A stretch of DNA of 64,000 nucleotides, taken from NCBI RefSeq assembly GCF_040581415.1, contig NZ_CP114014.1, forward strand, positions 1,550,001-1,614,000, written 5' to 3'. The translations under genes were made by a program, and so were the position numbers. Positions 34,419 to 43,900 of the stretch are shown piece after piece. The notes beneath the pieces were generated by a model. The model was not told the origin of the DNA. It worked only from the letters and a program-made list of their open reading frames with translations, and did not search any database. The DNA comes from Paraconexibacter sp040581415. GTDB taxonomy: Bacteria > Actinomycetota > Thermoleophilia > Solirubrobacterales > Solirubrobacteraceae. Each line of letters begins with the position of its first letter. Within the stretch, counting starts at the first letter, position 1.

Positions 34419-36278
34419 CTACTTGACCCGGAACGTCACGAACTTCGTGGTCGTCTCCTTCAGCGGCGACGCGCCGTCGTAATAGGCGCGCACGCGCCAC
34501 GTGCCGGCGCGGCGCAGCTTCTGCCGGAAGACGAACGGCTTGACCGCGTACGCACCGCCGCGGTGCAGCGTGACCCACTTGGAGACGAACCGGGCGCGGC
34601 CCTTCACGAGGCTCTTGGCGCGGCGCTTCACGAGCACCTGCCACTCGGCGCGCACGCGGCCGTAGAGCGCGGTGTCGGCCCGGGTCGTCAGCTGCCCCTT
34701 GAACGAGCAAGTGCGCTTGACGCAGGCCGGGTTGCGGCGGGCCGGCACCACGATCTTCGTCGGGACGGGGACGAGCGGGCACTTCGCGCCCTTGCAGATG
34801 GGGACCTGGGCGCTCGACACGTTGCCGAGGGCGTCCCGGGCGTCGACCTTCAGCGTGTGGGGCCCGTCGGCGAGGAACGCGGCGCCGTTCCAGTTCAGGG
34901 CGACGGGCTCGCCGTCCCTGGCCTCGGTGAAGCGGTAGAACGGCTCCCCGTCATCGAGCCGGTACGTGATCTCGGTGACCCCCGCGGGGGTGACGCCGGG
35001 GTCGGCGGCGTCCACCGCCATCGCCCGCACGAGCAACGCCGTCGTGAAGCCCAGGCGGGGCGCCGGGGTGAGGACGCTGATCGTCGGCGGGGTGAAGTCG
35101 CCGCACGGCCTGACCCCGCCGCCGTCCGCCGCCACGACCGACCTGAAAGCGGCCAGCGCGGGCTTGGCGATCAGCGCGGTGTCGACGAGGCCGTAGTGGT
35201 TCAGCTCGTCGATGGCGTAGACCCGGCTGTCGGCCATCGTGAACCAGGCGGCCACGGCGACGTACGGGTCGCGGGCCAGGCAGCCGTAGGCCTGGGTGAG
35301 CAGCTCGGCCTGCTGCGCCTCGGAGACGCCGCTCGGGGACTTGCCCGTGCTCCCGCCACGCTCGCACGAGGTCGGGCCGCCGTCCGTGCTGCTCCAGCCC
35401 AGCTCGGTCATCCAGATCTGGGGCGTGGGGTCGTTGTTCGCCAGCATGACCGCGCGGACCGAGCGGTAGGACAGGAAGGAGTACTGGTTGATCGGCCCGC
35501 CGGCCCCGTTGCGGACGTAGAAGTCCGGGCCGAAGCGCAGGCACGCGGTGGTGGTGTGGACGGCGATGCCGTCGAAGCTGCCCTTCAGGCCCTGCTCGTA
35601 CATGGCGGCGACGAAGTCGTGGTTGCCGCCGGTCGTCGGCCCCATCAGGATCGCCGCGTCACCGGCGACGGGCTTGGCCGCCTTGTAGGTCTCGCGCAGC
35701 ACGTCCCCGTAGCGCTTCCACTCCGAGCGGTCCAGGCTGTTCGGCGCGTTCGGGTCCCGCGCGCCGTGCCAGAACTCGGGGGCGTCCGGCTCGTTCCAGA
35801 CCTCGTAGGCCGCGACCCGGCTGAGGCTGCGGGTGTACTGGACGAAGCGCGTGAAGAACTCGGCGTAGCGGTCGGGGTAGGGCGGGGCCAGGTGGTCGGT
35901 GCTGCCGTTGCCCCAGCCGGGGGCGCCCAGCACCGCGAGGATCGGCCGTGCGCCGCCGGCCTGGATCTGGCGGAGCGCGGCATCGAAGTCGCCCGCCAGC
36001 TTCGCGGCGCCCGCGTTCGGCGTGTTGCGATAGGTCGGGTACTGCCCGGCCTCGTCGGGCTCCAGGCGGTTCCAGTCGACGAAGAGGCGGATGTACTTCG
36101 CCCCGGTCGCGAGCGCCGCGCCGATGGTCTGGGACGACAGCCCGGTGACGTTGATGGCGGGGGTGGCCGCGCGCGCGGCATCGGCGCGGACGGCGGCGGA
36201 CGCCGTCAACGCGGCGAGGGTGACGAGGACGACGGCCACGAGCAGGCGCGGGCGGCGGTGGGCTGCGGCCGTGTTCAT
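34419..36278 (-). CDS. Secreted clan GH-A glycoside hydrolase-like protein A
   Basis: 619 residues. Signal peptide (1-~37), a TIM-barrel with YEVWNEPDAPEFW (Glu of NEP = acid/base) and IWMTELGW (nucleophile Glu), then two beta-sandwich modules with paired cysteines and a C-terminus WRVRAYYDGASPL. GH5/GH39-like pattern. Close paralogue of the gene at 38150. ATGA overlap with the upstream hydrolase gene (36275) makes a two-gene operon. Likely acts on a cell-surface or environmental polysaccharide; the sugar is unknown. Confidence 0.78.
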   Translation of the reverse strand: MNTAAAHRRPRLLVAVVLVTLAALTASAAVRADAARAATPAINVTGLSSQTIGAALATGAKYIRLFVDWNRLEPDEAGQYPTYRNTPNAGAAKLAGDFDAALRQIQAGGARPILAVLGAPGWGNGSTDHLAPPYPDRYAEFFTRFVQYTRSLSRVAAYEVWNEPDAPEFWHGARDPNAPNSLDRSEWKRYGDVLRETYKAAKPVAGDAAILMGPTTGGNHDFVAAMYEQGLKGSFDGIAVHTTTACLRFGPDFYVRNGAGGPINQYSFLSYRSVRAVMLANNDPTPQIWMTELGWSSTDGGPTSCERGGSTGKSPSGVSEAQQAELLTQAYGCLARDPYVAVAAWFTMADSRVYAIDELNHYGLVDTALIAKPALAAFRSVVAADGGGVRPCGDFTPPTISVLTPAPRLGFTTALLVRAMAVDAADPGVTPAGVTEITYRLDDGEPFYRFTEARDGEPVALNWNGAAFLADGPHTLKVDARDALGNVSSAQVPICKGAKCPLVPVPTKIVVPARRNPACVKRTCSFKGQLTTRADTALYGRVRAEWQVLVKRRAKSLVKGRARFVSKWVTLHRGGAYAVKPFVFRQKLRRAGTWRVRAYYDGASPLKETTTKFVTFRVK

Positions 36279-37969
36279 CGTCCCGGCGACACCGGCTCGG
36301 CGAGCGTCTCGAGCCCGGACACCCGTGCTCCGCGGCCGGTCACCACGATCCGGTAGGCCTCGTCGGCGCTGACCGGCCGCGCGTAGCGGCTGGTGGCCGA
36401 CCGCGCCGCCGTCGTGAAGCGCGCAGCGGCGCGGGCACCGGGCGCCGGCGAGGTCCGCAGCGCGGCCCAGCTGCCGTCGAGGCGCCGGCGCTCGACGGCG
36501 ACGGTCCGCGTCCCGGTGCCACCGCGCAGGCGGACCCACAGCAGGACGCGTCCGTCGCCGCGGCGCTGGGCGAAGAGCCCGGTCGTGAACGAGCGGACGG
36601 CAAGCTTGGCGTGGCCGTCGCCGTCGTAGAGGCCGGTGTAGAACTCGCCGAACGGCCGCGAGGTCGAGTCGCTGACGCGGGTCGCGGCCGGCAGCTGATC
36701 GCCGACCAGGAACTGGGCGAGCGAGACGACGCGCGGCAGCCGCGTCGCGCGGTACTCCGCCCACGTGAGCCAGTGGGCCTGCCGCCCCTCGCTGAGGCCC
36801 TTGCGCGTCCCGATGTCGTGCGTCTCGTAGCCGAACTCGGTCAGGTGGATGTTGCGGTTCGCGGGCGCGATGCGGCCCCGCCCGGCCAGGGTGTCGAGCA
36901 GCCGCGACAGGCGCGGCAGGTCGGCCAGTCGCGCGTCGTCGGGCCGGCTCGCGATGCTGCGGCGGACCGGGGACTGGCCGGAGCTGTACGGGTGGTGCGC
37001 CCAGCCGTCGCCGGGCAGCGTCGTGAACCCGCGGCAGCCGCCGGTGGTGATGGGGCGCAGCCGGGCGTCGACGCAGGCGAGCTGGCGCAGGAAGCGCAGC
37101 GGCGGGGTGGGGCCCGTCCCCGTCCCGGGTGGGCCGCCGGTGCTCGACGTGTTGCCGATCAGGACGCGCAGGCGCGGCCGCAGCTTCTTCAGCTGGGGAT
37201 AGGCGACGAGCACCATGCGCCGGTAGACGTCCGGGCTCGTGGGGGCGGCCGTGGGCGTCCGCCACTGGGGCATCAGCAGCGCCGGGTGGTTCGGCTCGTT
37301 CCACAGCGCCACCTCGTCGACCGCGGGCAGCGGCTTCGTGGCGGGCGGCTCCGCGACGACGGGCGCCCGCGGCGGCCCGAAGAGCGCCGCCAGGATGTTG
37401 TCGTCCGCGGTGGGCGCCGGGGGCGGGCCGCTGTCTGACGGGGGGACGAACGTCCCTGAGTATCGCTTGCCCACCGCGAGCGCGAAGCGGCCGTACGCCG
37501 CTGCGTCCACGTTGCTGCGGGCGCGCGGGCCGGCGGCGTCGGTCGTCGCCCACACGGGTGCCCAGAAGCCGATGTCAATCAGGACGCGCAGGCCGCGGGC
37601 GCGCGCGAGCCGGACGGCGGTGTCGAGCTCGCGCCAGCGCCCCTGCTCGTAGGCGGCCGGGTCGGTGGCGTCGAAGCCGCCGGGCGGCAGGCGGCTGTCG
37701 GCGTCGCGGGTCAGCACCGACCAGTTCGCGGTCAGGCGGACCCGGCCGACGCCGAGGGTGACGAGGCGGTCGAGCGTCGCGCCGACCTGCTCGGGCGAGC
37801 GGTGCAGCAGCGCGGCGTCGTCCTGGACGACCATCTCGGGGTACCCCGCGGCCGCCGCGGACGACGGCAGCGTGGCGAACGCGCCCGCCAGGGCGAGCAG
37901 CAGGACGAGCCGGACGACCGGAAGGGGCGCGGATCGCCGCGTTGAGCGCCGCAGCGAGAACCGGAGCAT
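36275..37969 (-). CDS. Secreted GH39-like glycoside hydrolase
   Basis: 564 residues from ATG 37969. Signal peptide (LLLALAGAFATLPSSAAAA), then a TIM-barrel with VDEVALWNEPNHPALL (acid/base Glu) and IHLTEFGYETHD (nucleophile Glu), followed by a beta domain. Different subfamily from its two neighbours, and with a ~60-residue Pro-rich insertion before the NEP motif. Divergent from the paralogue at 38150 over a 180-bp gap. Confidence 0.78.
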   Translation of the reverse strand: MLRFSLRRSTRRSAPLPVVRLVLLLALAGAFATLPSSAAAAGYPEMVVQDDAALLHRSPEQVGATLDRLVTLGVGRVRLTANWSVLTRDADSRLPPGGFDATDPAAYEQGRWRELDTAVRLARARGLRVLIDIGFWAPVWATTDAAGPRARSNVDAAAYGRFALAVGKRYSGTFVPPSDSGPPPAPTADDNILAALFGPPRAPVVAEPPATKPLPAVDEVALWNEPNHPALLMPQWRTPTAAPTSPDVYRRMVLVAYPQLKKLRPRLRVLIGNTSSTGGPPGTGTGPTPPLRFLRQLACVDARLRPITTGGCRGFTTLPGDGWAHHPYSSGQSPVRRSIASRPDDARLADLPRLSRLLDTLAGRGRIAPANRNIHLTEFGYETHDIGTRKGLSEGRQAHWLTWAEYRATRLPRVVSLAQFLVGDQLPAATRVSDSTSRPFGEFYTGLYDGDGHAKLAVRSFTTGLFAQRRGDGRVLLWVRLRGGTGTRTVAVERRRLDGSWAALRTSPAPGARAAARFTTAARSATSRYARPVSADEAYRIVVTGRGARVSGLETLAEPVSPGR

Positions 37970-38149
37970 CGGGCGCGAATCTTCGCAGGCGGCGCCACCG
38001 TGCGCGCCGCCGGCGACCTTGCGCCGTCCGGCAGGTCGTCGACGAACGCGCGGGCCGCTCAAGAACGGGCGGGGTCGCGTCGATCTAGGGGAGGCGGCAG
38101 GCCGGCCCTGCGCGCCCCGTGACCTCCCGACCTGCTGCGGAACCGCTTG

Positions 38150-40012
38150 ATGCCACCCTCACCGCGCCGCCGCCACGCGCTGCGCCTCCTGCCGATCACC
38201 CTGATCTCCGCGGCGATCCTCGCGTTCGCCGGGGCTGGGGCCGGGGCCGCCCAGGCGGCGACGCCCGCGCTGAACGTCAGCGGGATCTCGCCGCTCGTCC
38301 TGCAGCCGGCGCTGGCGACCGGGGCGAAGTACATCCGGATCTTCGTCGACTGGCAGGTCCTCGAGCCCGACCAGGCCGGGCAGTACCCCGGCTACAAGAA
38401 CGCGCCGAACCTGGGCGCGGCCAACCTGGCGAACCAGTACGAGCTCGCCGTCAAGCAGATCAACGCCGCGGGAGCGAAGCCGATCTTCGTCGTGCTCGGC
38501 GCCCCCGGGTGGGCGAACGGCAGCAGCGCCGACCACCTGGTCCCCCCGACGGACCCCGAGAAGTTCGCGAGCTTCTTCGCCCGCTTCGTCCAGCGCACCG
38601 GGAGTGTCGGACAGGTCGCCGCGTACGAGGTCTGGAACGAGCAGGACGCGCTCGAGTTCTGGCACGGCAAGGAGGATCCGAACGCCCCGGGCAACCTCGA
38701 CCGCTCGGAGTGGAAGCGCTACGCCGAGCTCCTGAAGGCGTCCTATAAGGCCGCAGATCCTTACGCGGGCAACGCGGCGATCATCATGGGCGCGACGACG
38801 GGCAACAACTTCGACTTCGTCAGCGCGATGTACGAGCAGGGGCTGAAGGGCAGCTTCGACGGCGTGGCGGTCCACACCGACACCGCGTGCCTGCGGTTCG
38901 GCCCGGACTTCTACGTCCGCAACGGTGCGGGCGGGCCGATCAACCAGTACTCGTTCCTGGGCTATCGCTCGGTGCGCGCGGTGATGCTGGCCAACGACGA
39001 TGCCAAGCCCCAGATCTGGATGACCGAGGTCGGCTGGAGCAGCACGAACGGCGGGCCGACGTCCTGCGCCCGCGGCAGCAGTGCCGGCAAGGCACCGAGC
39101 GGTGTCTCTGAGGCGCAGCAGGCAGCGCTGCTCACGCAGGCGTTCGGCTGCATGGCGCGCGATCCGTACGTCGCGGTCGCCGCCTGGTTCACGTTCAGCG
39201 ACCAGACGATGTACAAGCTCGACGAGCTCAACCACTACGGCCTGGTCAACACGGGCCTCGGAGCGAAGCCGGCGCTCGCCGCGTTCAAGGCGGTGGTGGC
39301 GTCGAACGGCGGCGCGCCCGGGCCCTGCGGCGACTTCTCGCCGCCGAGCGTGAGGATCGTCAGCCCGACGCCGGGGGTGGGCTTCACGACCGCGCTGCTC
39401 GTCACCGCGACGGCCACGGACGCCGCGGACGAGGGCGTCGCCCCCGCCGGCCTCACGCAGATCTCCTACCGCCTCGAGGGCGGCGAGCCGTTCTACCGCT
39501 TCAACGACGTCAAGGACGGCGACACCGTCACGCTCAACTGGCTGCGCGCCGCGAACCTGGCCGACGGCACGCACATCCTCACGGTCGACGCCAAGGACGC
39601 CCTCGGCAACGTCGCCAGCACCAGCGTCCCGATCTGCAAGGGCGCGAAGTGCGTGATGACGGCCGTCCCGACGAAGATCGCGCTGCCGTCCGGCAGGAAC
39701 CCGAGCTGCAAGAAGCGCAGCTGCTCGTTCAAGGGCCGCCTGACCGCCCCCGCGGACAAGGCCCTCTCCGGCCGCGTGCGGGTCGAGTGGCAGCACTACG
39801 CGAAGATGCGCGTCAAGAGCACGGTGCCGGGCAGGAAGCGCTACGTCTCCAAGTGGGTGACCTTCCACAAGGGCGGGTCCGCCGCGACGAAGCCGTTCGC
39901 CTTCAAGCAGAAGCTCAAGCGCGCCGGCAAGTGGCGCGTCCGTGCCTACTACGACGGTGCGTCGCCCCTGGCGGGAACGACCACGAAGTTCCTGGCCTTC
40001 TCCGTCAAATAG
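38150..40012 (+). CDS. Secreted clan GH-A glycoside hydrolase-like protein B
   Basis: 620 residues, ATG 38150 (a TTG lies directly before it). Same architecture and strong similarity to the protein at 34419 along its whole length: signal peptide, barrel, two beta modules, and the WRVRAYYDGASPL tail. The acid/base motif reads VWNEQD instead of VWNEPD; the Glu is kept. Nucleophile block is IWMTEVGW. An inverted duplication around the GH39-like gene explains the layout. Its last 64 bp overlap the convergent acyltransferase gene. Confidence 0.78.
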   Translation: MPPSPRRRHALRLLPITLISAAILAFAGAGAGAAQAATPALNVSGISPLVLQPALATGAKYIRIFVDWQVLEPDQAGQYPGYKNAPNLGAANLANQYELAVKQINAAGAKPIFVVLGAPGWANGSSADHLVPPTDPEKFASFFARFVQRTGSVGQVAAYEVWNEQDALEFWHGKEDPNAPGNLDRSEWKRYAELLKASYKAADPYAGNAAIIMGATTGNNFDFVSAMYEQGLKGSFDGVAVHTDTACLRFGPDFYVRNGAGGPINQYSFLGYRSVRAVMLANDDAKPQIWMTEVGWSSTNGGPTSCARGSSAGKAPSGVSEAQQAALLTQAFGCMARDPYVAVAAWFTFSDQTMYKLDELNHYGLVNTGLGAKPALAAFKAVVASNGGAPGPCGDFSPPSVRIVSPTPGVGFTTALLVTATATDAADEGVAPAGLTQISYRLEGGEPFYRFNDVKDGDTVTLNWLRAANLADGTHILTVDAKDALGNVASTSVPICKGAKCVMTAVPTKIALPSGRNPSCKKRSCSFKGRLTAPADKALSGRVRVEWQHYAKMRVKSTVPGRKRYVSKWVTFHKGGSAATKPFAFKQKLKRAGKWRVRAYYDGASPLAGTTTKFLAFSVK

Positions 40013-41217
40013 GGCTGGGGCGTCCGCTGCGCCGAGCGCTTGAGGCGCAGCGCGGGCGCCTCGACCAGCCGCCAGGACAGCTCCGCCGCCACCAGGCTGA
40101 GCGGGAGCGCCGTCACGGTCAGGATGACGGTCCCCCAGCGGTAGCTGTCCGGCGTCGGCAGCCAGTGCGAGAACGTCGTGAGCAGCATGAAGTGGTACAG
40201 GTAGAGGCCGTAGGCACGGCCACCCAGCCAGCGCAGCGGCGCGGTGTCGAGCACCCGCCAGGGGGCGGCGCCCAGCCGTTCCAGGAGCGCCGGGACCCCG
40301 ACGATCACGACGCCGCACGCCGCCAGGATCGCCAGCTCGCTGTCGGCGCCGTCGAGCCCCAGGAGGCTCACGCTCATCGGGGCCCGCGTCGCCAGCCAGA
40401 CGCAGGTCGCGAAGGCGGCCAGGACGGCGCACGCCCCTGCGCGGTTCAGGCGGCGTGACGTGCTGCGCCGGCCGGCGAGCGCGAGGTCGGCCGCCGCCAC
40501 GAGCAGCCCCAGGAGCAGGACGTGCGCGTGCGCGAGCGGCTGGGAGTACTCGAGGTCGTTCCCGCGGGGGACCAGCGCGAAGCCGGCGACCGCCGCGGTC
40601 GTGGCGAGCACCGCGACCAGCGCCAGCCGCGTCCCCCGTCCCCGCGGCCGGCCGCCGCACGCACGGGCGGCGAGGACGAGCACGCTGCCGATCAGCGGCA
40701 CAGCCAGGTAGAAGCGGGCCTCGACGCCGAGCGTCCACGCCTGCCCGAGGTGGAAGCGCAGCGGGCTCGTGGCCCACGGCTCGGAGACGAGCAGCATCCG
40801 CGGCAGGTCGGACACCGTGCGTCCCTGCAGCCCGGCGATCAGGAGCGCTGCGGCGAGTGCGACCCAGAACGCGGGGAACAGCCGCACCGCCCGGTTCCAG
40901 AGGAACGCCGGGACCCGGGGCTGCGGGCGCCCGTCGACGTACGCCGCCAGGAACGGCCGGGCGATCAGGAACCCGGACAGGACGAAGAAGATCGGCACCC
41001 CCACGACGCCCGCGCCGATCACCGCTCCCGCCGGCCCGAGCGGACCGCTCCAGCCGTCGTCGAGGAACTGCTGGAAGTGCCCGGACACATACAGCGCCGA
41101 CGTCGCCGCGTGGCACAGCACCACGCCGAGGGACGCGATCCCGCGGATGGGGTCGCCCGAGCGGAAGTGCGGCGTAGGCCCTGATCGTCCCGCGGCGACC
41201 TGTGGGCTGGGCGGCAT
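39949..41217 (-). CDS. Acyltransferase 3 (OafA-like) membrane protein
   Basis: 422 residues, about ten membrane helices. Family blocks: GDPIRGIASLGVVLCHA at the N-terminus (His of the active site), FFVLSGFLIARPF, and a late LYLYHFMLL segment. Enzymes of this family acetylate surface sugars or lipids. The 3' end runs 64 bp into the opposite hydrolase gene, so the real end may have been extended by loss of an earlier stop. Confidence 0.85.
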   Translation of the reverse strand: MPPSPQVAAGRSGPTPHFRSGDPIRGIASLGVVLCHAATSALYVSGHFQQFLDDGWSGPLGPAGAVIGAGVVGVPIFFVLSGFLIARPFLAAYVDGRPQPRVPAFLWNRAVRLFPAFWVALAAALLIAGLQGRTVSDLPRMLLVSEPWATSPLRFHLGQAWTLGVEARFYLAVPLIGSVLVLAARACGGRPRGRGTRLALVAVLATTAAVAGFALVPRGNDLEYSQPLAHAHVLLLGLLVAAADLALAGRRSTSRRLNRAGACAVLAAFATCVWLATRAPMSVSLLGLDGADSELAILAACGVVIVGVPALLERLGAAPWRVLDTAPLRWLGGRAYGLYLYHFMLLTTFSHWLPTPDSYRWGTVILTVTALPLSLVAAELSWRLVEAPALRLKRSAQRTPQPYLTEKARNFVVVPARGDAPS

Positions 41218-41229
41218 CGACCCGAGGCC

Positions 41230-42651
41230 TCAGGTCACCGGCTTGGTCAGGGCCTTCACGAAGTCCTCGAGGTGCTGCGTGGTCCAGCACTCGTACGCCT
41301 GGCAGTGGGCGGCGTAGGCGCTGATGACCGAGTCGCCGTAGTTCCAGTAGAGCTGCGGCTCCGGGTTCAGCCAGAAGGTGCGGCCCGCCTTCTCCGCGAT
41401 CTGCGCGAAGACCTCGGCCTTCGGGTCCCGGCCGTTCGTCCGCGCGTCCCCGAGCACGATGACGGTCGCGCGCGGGTGCAGGTCGTCCTCGACGAGCACG
41501 CGGAACTCGTTCCAGACGCGTCCGTAGTCCGTGTACCCGGAGATGTCCGCGACGCCCGAGTCCTTGGCGATCGCCTCGGACACCTTCTTGAAGTCGCGCT
41601 CCTTGTGGAAGATGTCCGTCACCTCGCTGATGCGCTCGATGAAGACGAACGAGCGCATCTTGCGGAACGAGTCGTGCAGCGCGTGCAGGACGCTGAGGAA
41701 GAAGACGGAGGCGCTCGTGACGCTCGTCGACACGTCGCAGAGCACGTAGATCTCCGGCCGCCGCGGGCGCTTGGGCCGGAACTTGAGCTCGACGGGGACA
41801 CCGCCGGTCTGCAGCGACGCGCGCATCGTGGCGCGGACGTCGACGTGGGCGTGGCGCTTGGAGCCGCGCTGCTCCTGGCCCTGGGTCTTGAGCCGCCGCT
41901 TGAGCTGGGCGACGACGCGATGCACCGCAGCGAGGTCCTGCAGCGGGCCGGACGGCAGCGCGCGGTCGATCTCGTTGAGCGGCCGGGCGGGCGGCAGCTG
42001 CTGCTGGCGCTCGATCTGGCCGCGCTCGAGCTCGCGCCGGAGCATCTGCTCGAAGGCCCGCAGCTGGTCGCGGGGCACGCCGTCGTGGCGCGGGTCCTCC
42101 GGGGGCAGCTCCGGCTGGGGCTCGGACTTCAGGCCGAGGGCGCGGCGGATGCGCTGCACGTCGACGCCGATGACGCCGGAGCCCTGGCCCTGACGGCCGA
42201 ACGCGGCGATCGCCATCCGGGCGAGGTCGCGCATCGCGCCCTCGTCGCCGTCCTGCATCGCCTGCGCGATCAGCTCGCGCAGCTCGTCCATGTCCAGGTG
42301 CGACGCCTCGTCCGCGTCGATCCCGCCCTCCTCGCGCACGCCCTCGCGCACCGCCGCCAGCTCCGCCGCGCGGAAGAAGAAGCGGTCGAAGACGAGGTCG
42401 AAGATCTTGCGGTCCTCGGGGGACTTGGCGAGCGTGGCGCTCAGCGCGACGCGGAACTGCTCGCGGTCCTGCCAGGGGACGAGCTCCAGGGCCGAGAACC
42501 CGTCCAGCAGCTCGCTCGTCCCGATCGCCACGCCCTCGCCGCGGAGCTCCTCGCCGAACTCGACGAGCCGCGCCGCGATGCCCGTGTCCGCGTCGCCCGC
42601 GCTCCCGTAGAGCGCGGCGGCGCGTGCGTCGGGTTTGCGGGGGGCGGCCAC
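41230..42651 (-). CDS. CoxE-like VWA domain protein
   Basis: 473 residues. N-terminal helical part and a C-terminal von Willebrand A domain with MIDAS motif DVSTS (VLCDVSTSVTSASVFFL). This is the CoxE/DUF-type partner of MoxR ATPases, involved in maturation or activation of other proteins; in CO dehydrogenase operons the pair inserts the metal cofactor, but no such enzyme is near. Ten bases after the MoxR gene, same strand. Confidence 0.85.
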   Translation of the reverse strand: MAAPRKPDARAAALYGSAGDADTGIAARLVEFGEELRGEGVAIGTSELLDGFSALELVPWQDREQFRVALSATLAKSPEDRKIFDLVFDRFFFRAAELAAVREGVREEGGIDADEASHLDMDELRELIAQAMQDGDEGAMRDLARMAIAAFGRQGQGSGVIGVDVQRIRRALGLKSEPQPELPPEDPRHDGVPRDQLRAFEQMLRRELERGQIERQQQLPPARPLNEIDRALPSGPLQDLAAVHRVVAQLKRRLKTQGQEQRGSKRHAHVDVRATMRASLQTGGVPVELKFRPKRPRRPEIYVLCDVSTSVTSASVFFLSVLHALHDSFRKMRSFVFIERISEVTDIFHKERDFKKVSEAIAKDSGVADISGYTDYGRVWNEFRVLVEDDLHPRATVIVLGDARTNGRDPKAEVFAQIAEKAGRTFWLNPEPQLYWNYGDSVISAYAAHCQAYECWTTQHLEDFVKALTKPVT

Positions 42652-42661
42652 GGGACGCTGA

Positions 42662-43570
42662 TTACCTGGCGGCGCCGTTGGAGGGTGGGGCGGTGCCTGC
42701 CGACTGCAGCTTCACGCCGACCCGGTCCGCGACGATGTCGAGGTCGGTCCGGTGCTTGACGATGACCGACATCGTGGACTTGAACACGTCCGCGTCGATG
42801 TCGGTCGCGCCGAGCAGCAGCAGCGCGCGCGCCCAGTCGATCGACTCGGCGATCGACGGCGGCTTCTTGATGTCGAGGTCGCGGATCGTGGCCACGAGCT
42901 CGACGAGCTTGCGCGACACCGTGTCCGGCAGCTCCGGCGTGTGGAGCTTCACGATCGCCAGCTCGTGCTCGAGCGACGGGTAGTCGAGCCATAGGTAGAG
43001 GCAGCGCCGCTTCAGTGCCTCGGTCAGCTCACGCGAGTTGTTCGAGGTCAGCAGGACGACGGGGTGGCTCTTGGACGTCATCGTCCCGAGCTCGGGGATC
43101 GAGATCTGGAAGTCCGACAGCAGCTCGAGCAGCATCGCCTCGAACTCCTGGTCGGTCTTGTCGATCTCGTCGATCAGCAGCACGACCGGCTCGGGTGATG
43201 TGATGGCGTCCAGGAGCGGGCGCGTGAGCAGGAACTCCTCGCCGAAGATGTCGTCCTGGACCTGGTTCCAGCCGGCGCCGTCCGCCTCGGCCTGGATGCG
43301 CAGCAGCTGCTTGCGGTAGTTCCACTCGTACAGGGCCTTGGCCTCGTCGAGACCCTCGTAGCACTGCAGGCGCACGAGGCGGCGGTCCAGCGACTTGGCC
43401 AGCGCCTTCGCGAGCTCGGTCTTGCCGACGCCGGCGGGACCTTCGACCAGGACCGGCTTGCCGAGCTTGGCGGCGAGGTAGCTGACGAGCGCAGTCGAGT
43501 CCCCAGGGAGGTACCCGGTGTCCTGGAGGCCCTGGGCGATGTCGTCGACGGACGTTGGCTCGTAGGTCAT
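42662..43570 (-). CDS. MoxR-family AAA ATPase
   Basis: 302 residues. Walker A GPAGVGKT, Walker B VVLLIDEIDK, sensor 1 VLLTSNNSRE, and an Arg-rich finger region with LKRRCLYLWLDYP, all typical of MoxR/CoxD ATPases. Works as a chaperone with the VWA protein encoded next. ATG start at 43570; divergent from the small membrane gene at 43639. Confidence 0.9.
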   Translation of the reverse strand: MTYEPTSVDDIAQGLQDTGYLPGDSTALVSYLAAKLGKPVLVEGPAGVGKTELAKALAKSLDRRLVRLQCYEGLDEAKALYEWNYRKQLLRIQAEADGAGWNQVQDDIFGEEFLLTRPLLDAITSPEPVVLLIDEIDKTDQEFEAMLLELLSDFQISIPELGTMTSKSHPVVLLTSNNSRELTEALKRRCLYLWLDYPSLEHELAIVKLHTPELPDTVSRKLVELVATIRDLDIKKPPSIAESIDWARALLLLGATDIDADVFKSTMSVIVKHRTDLDIVADRVGVKLQSAGTAPPSNGAAR

Positions 43571-43638
43571 GGAGCGCTGAAGGGTATCGATCGGCTGCTG
43601 ACGGGCCGTGCCGGGACGTGCCGGGAGGGGGTTGTGCG

Positions 43639-43887
43639 ATGCTCGCCGGGATGACCGCCGCGCTGTTCGTCCTCGCCGATGTCGCGGCTGCGCCGGTGCT
43701 GGCGATCATGACGTTCGGCCTCGTCATCACCCTCGCCGGCCACATCAACAAGAACTACAAGATCGTCGCGATCGGCCTGGCGATCCTGTTCCTCGCGACG
43801 GCGGCGATGATGATCGGTGCCTACGCGTCGTACTCGGGGGGCGACGGGGGCGACCCGCGGCCCTGCGCCATCCCGGCGGCCTGCTGA
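43639..43887 (+). CDS. Small two-helix membrane protein
   Basis: 82 residues starting at ATG 43639 with GGAGGGG 8 nt upstream; two hydrophobic helices joined by AGHINKNYK and a short Gly/Asp/Cys tail. Family unknown. An in-frame ATG at 43651 is possible. Convergent with the gene ending at 43901. Confidence 0.65.
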   Translation: MLAGMTAALFVLADVAAAPVLAIMTFGLVITLAGHINKNYKIVAIGLAILFLATAAMMIGAYASYSGGDGGDPRPCAIPAAC

Positions 43888-43900
43888 GGGACGACGGCCG

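Noticed and set aside
38159..41290. A 1043-codon minus-strand frame through a hydrolase gene and the acyltransferase
   Set aside because: Shadow frame: no domain pattern, and both real genes are supported by conserved motifs.
41230..43570. Part of a carbon monoxide dehydrogenase operon (CoxD/CoxE)
   Set aside because: The MoxR-VWA pair is present but no coxMSL or other molybdenum-enzyme gene is in the window.
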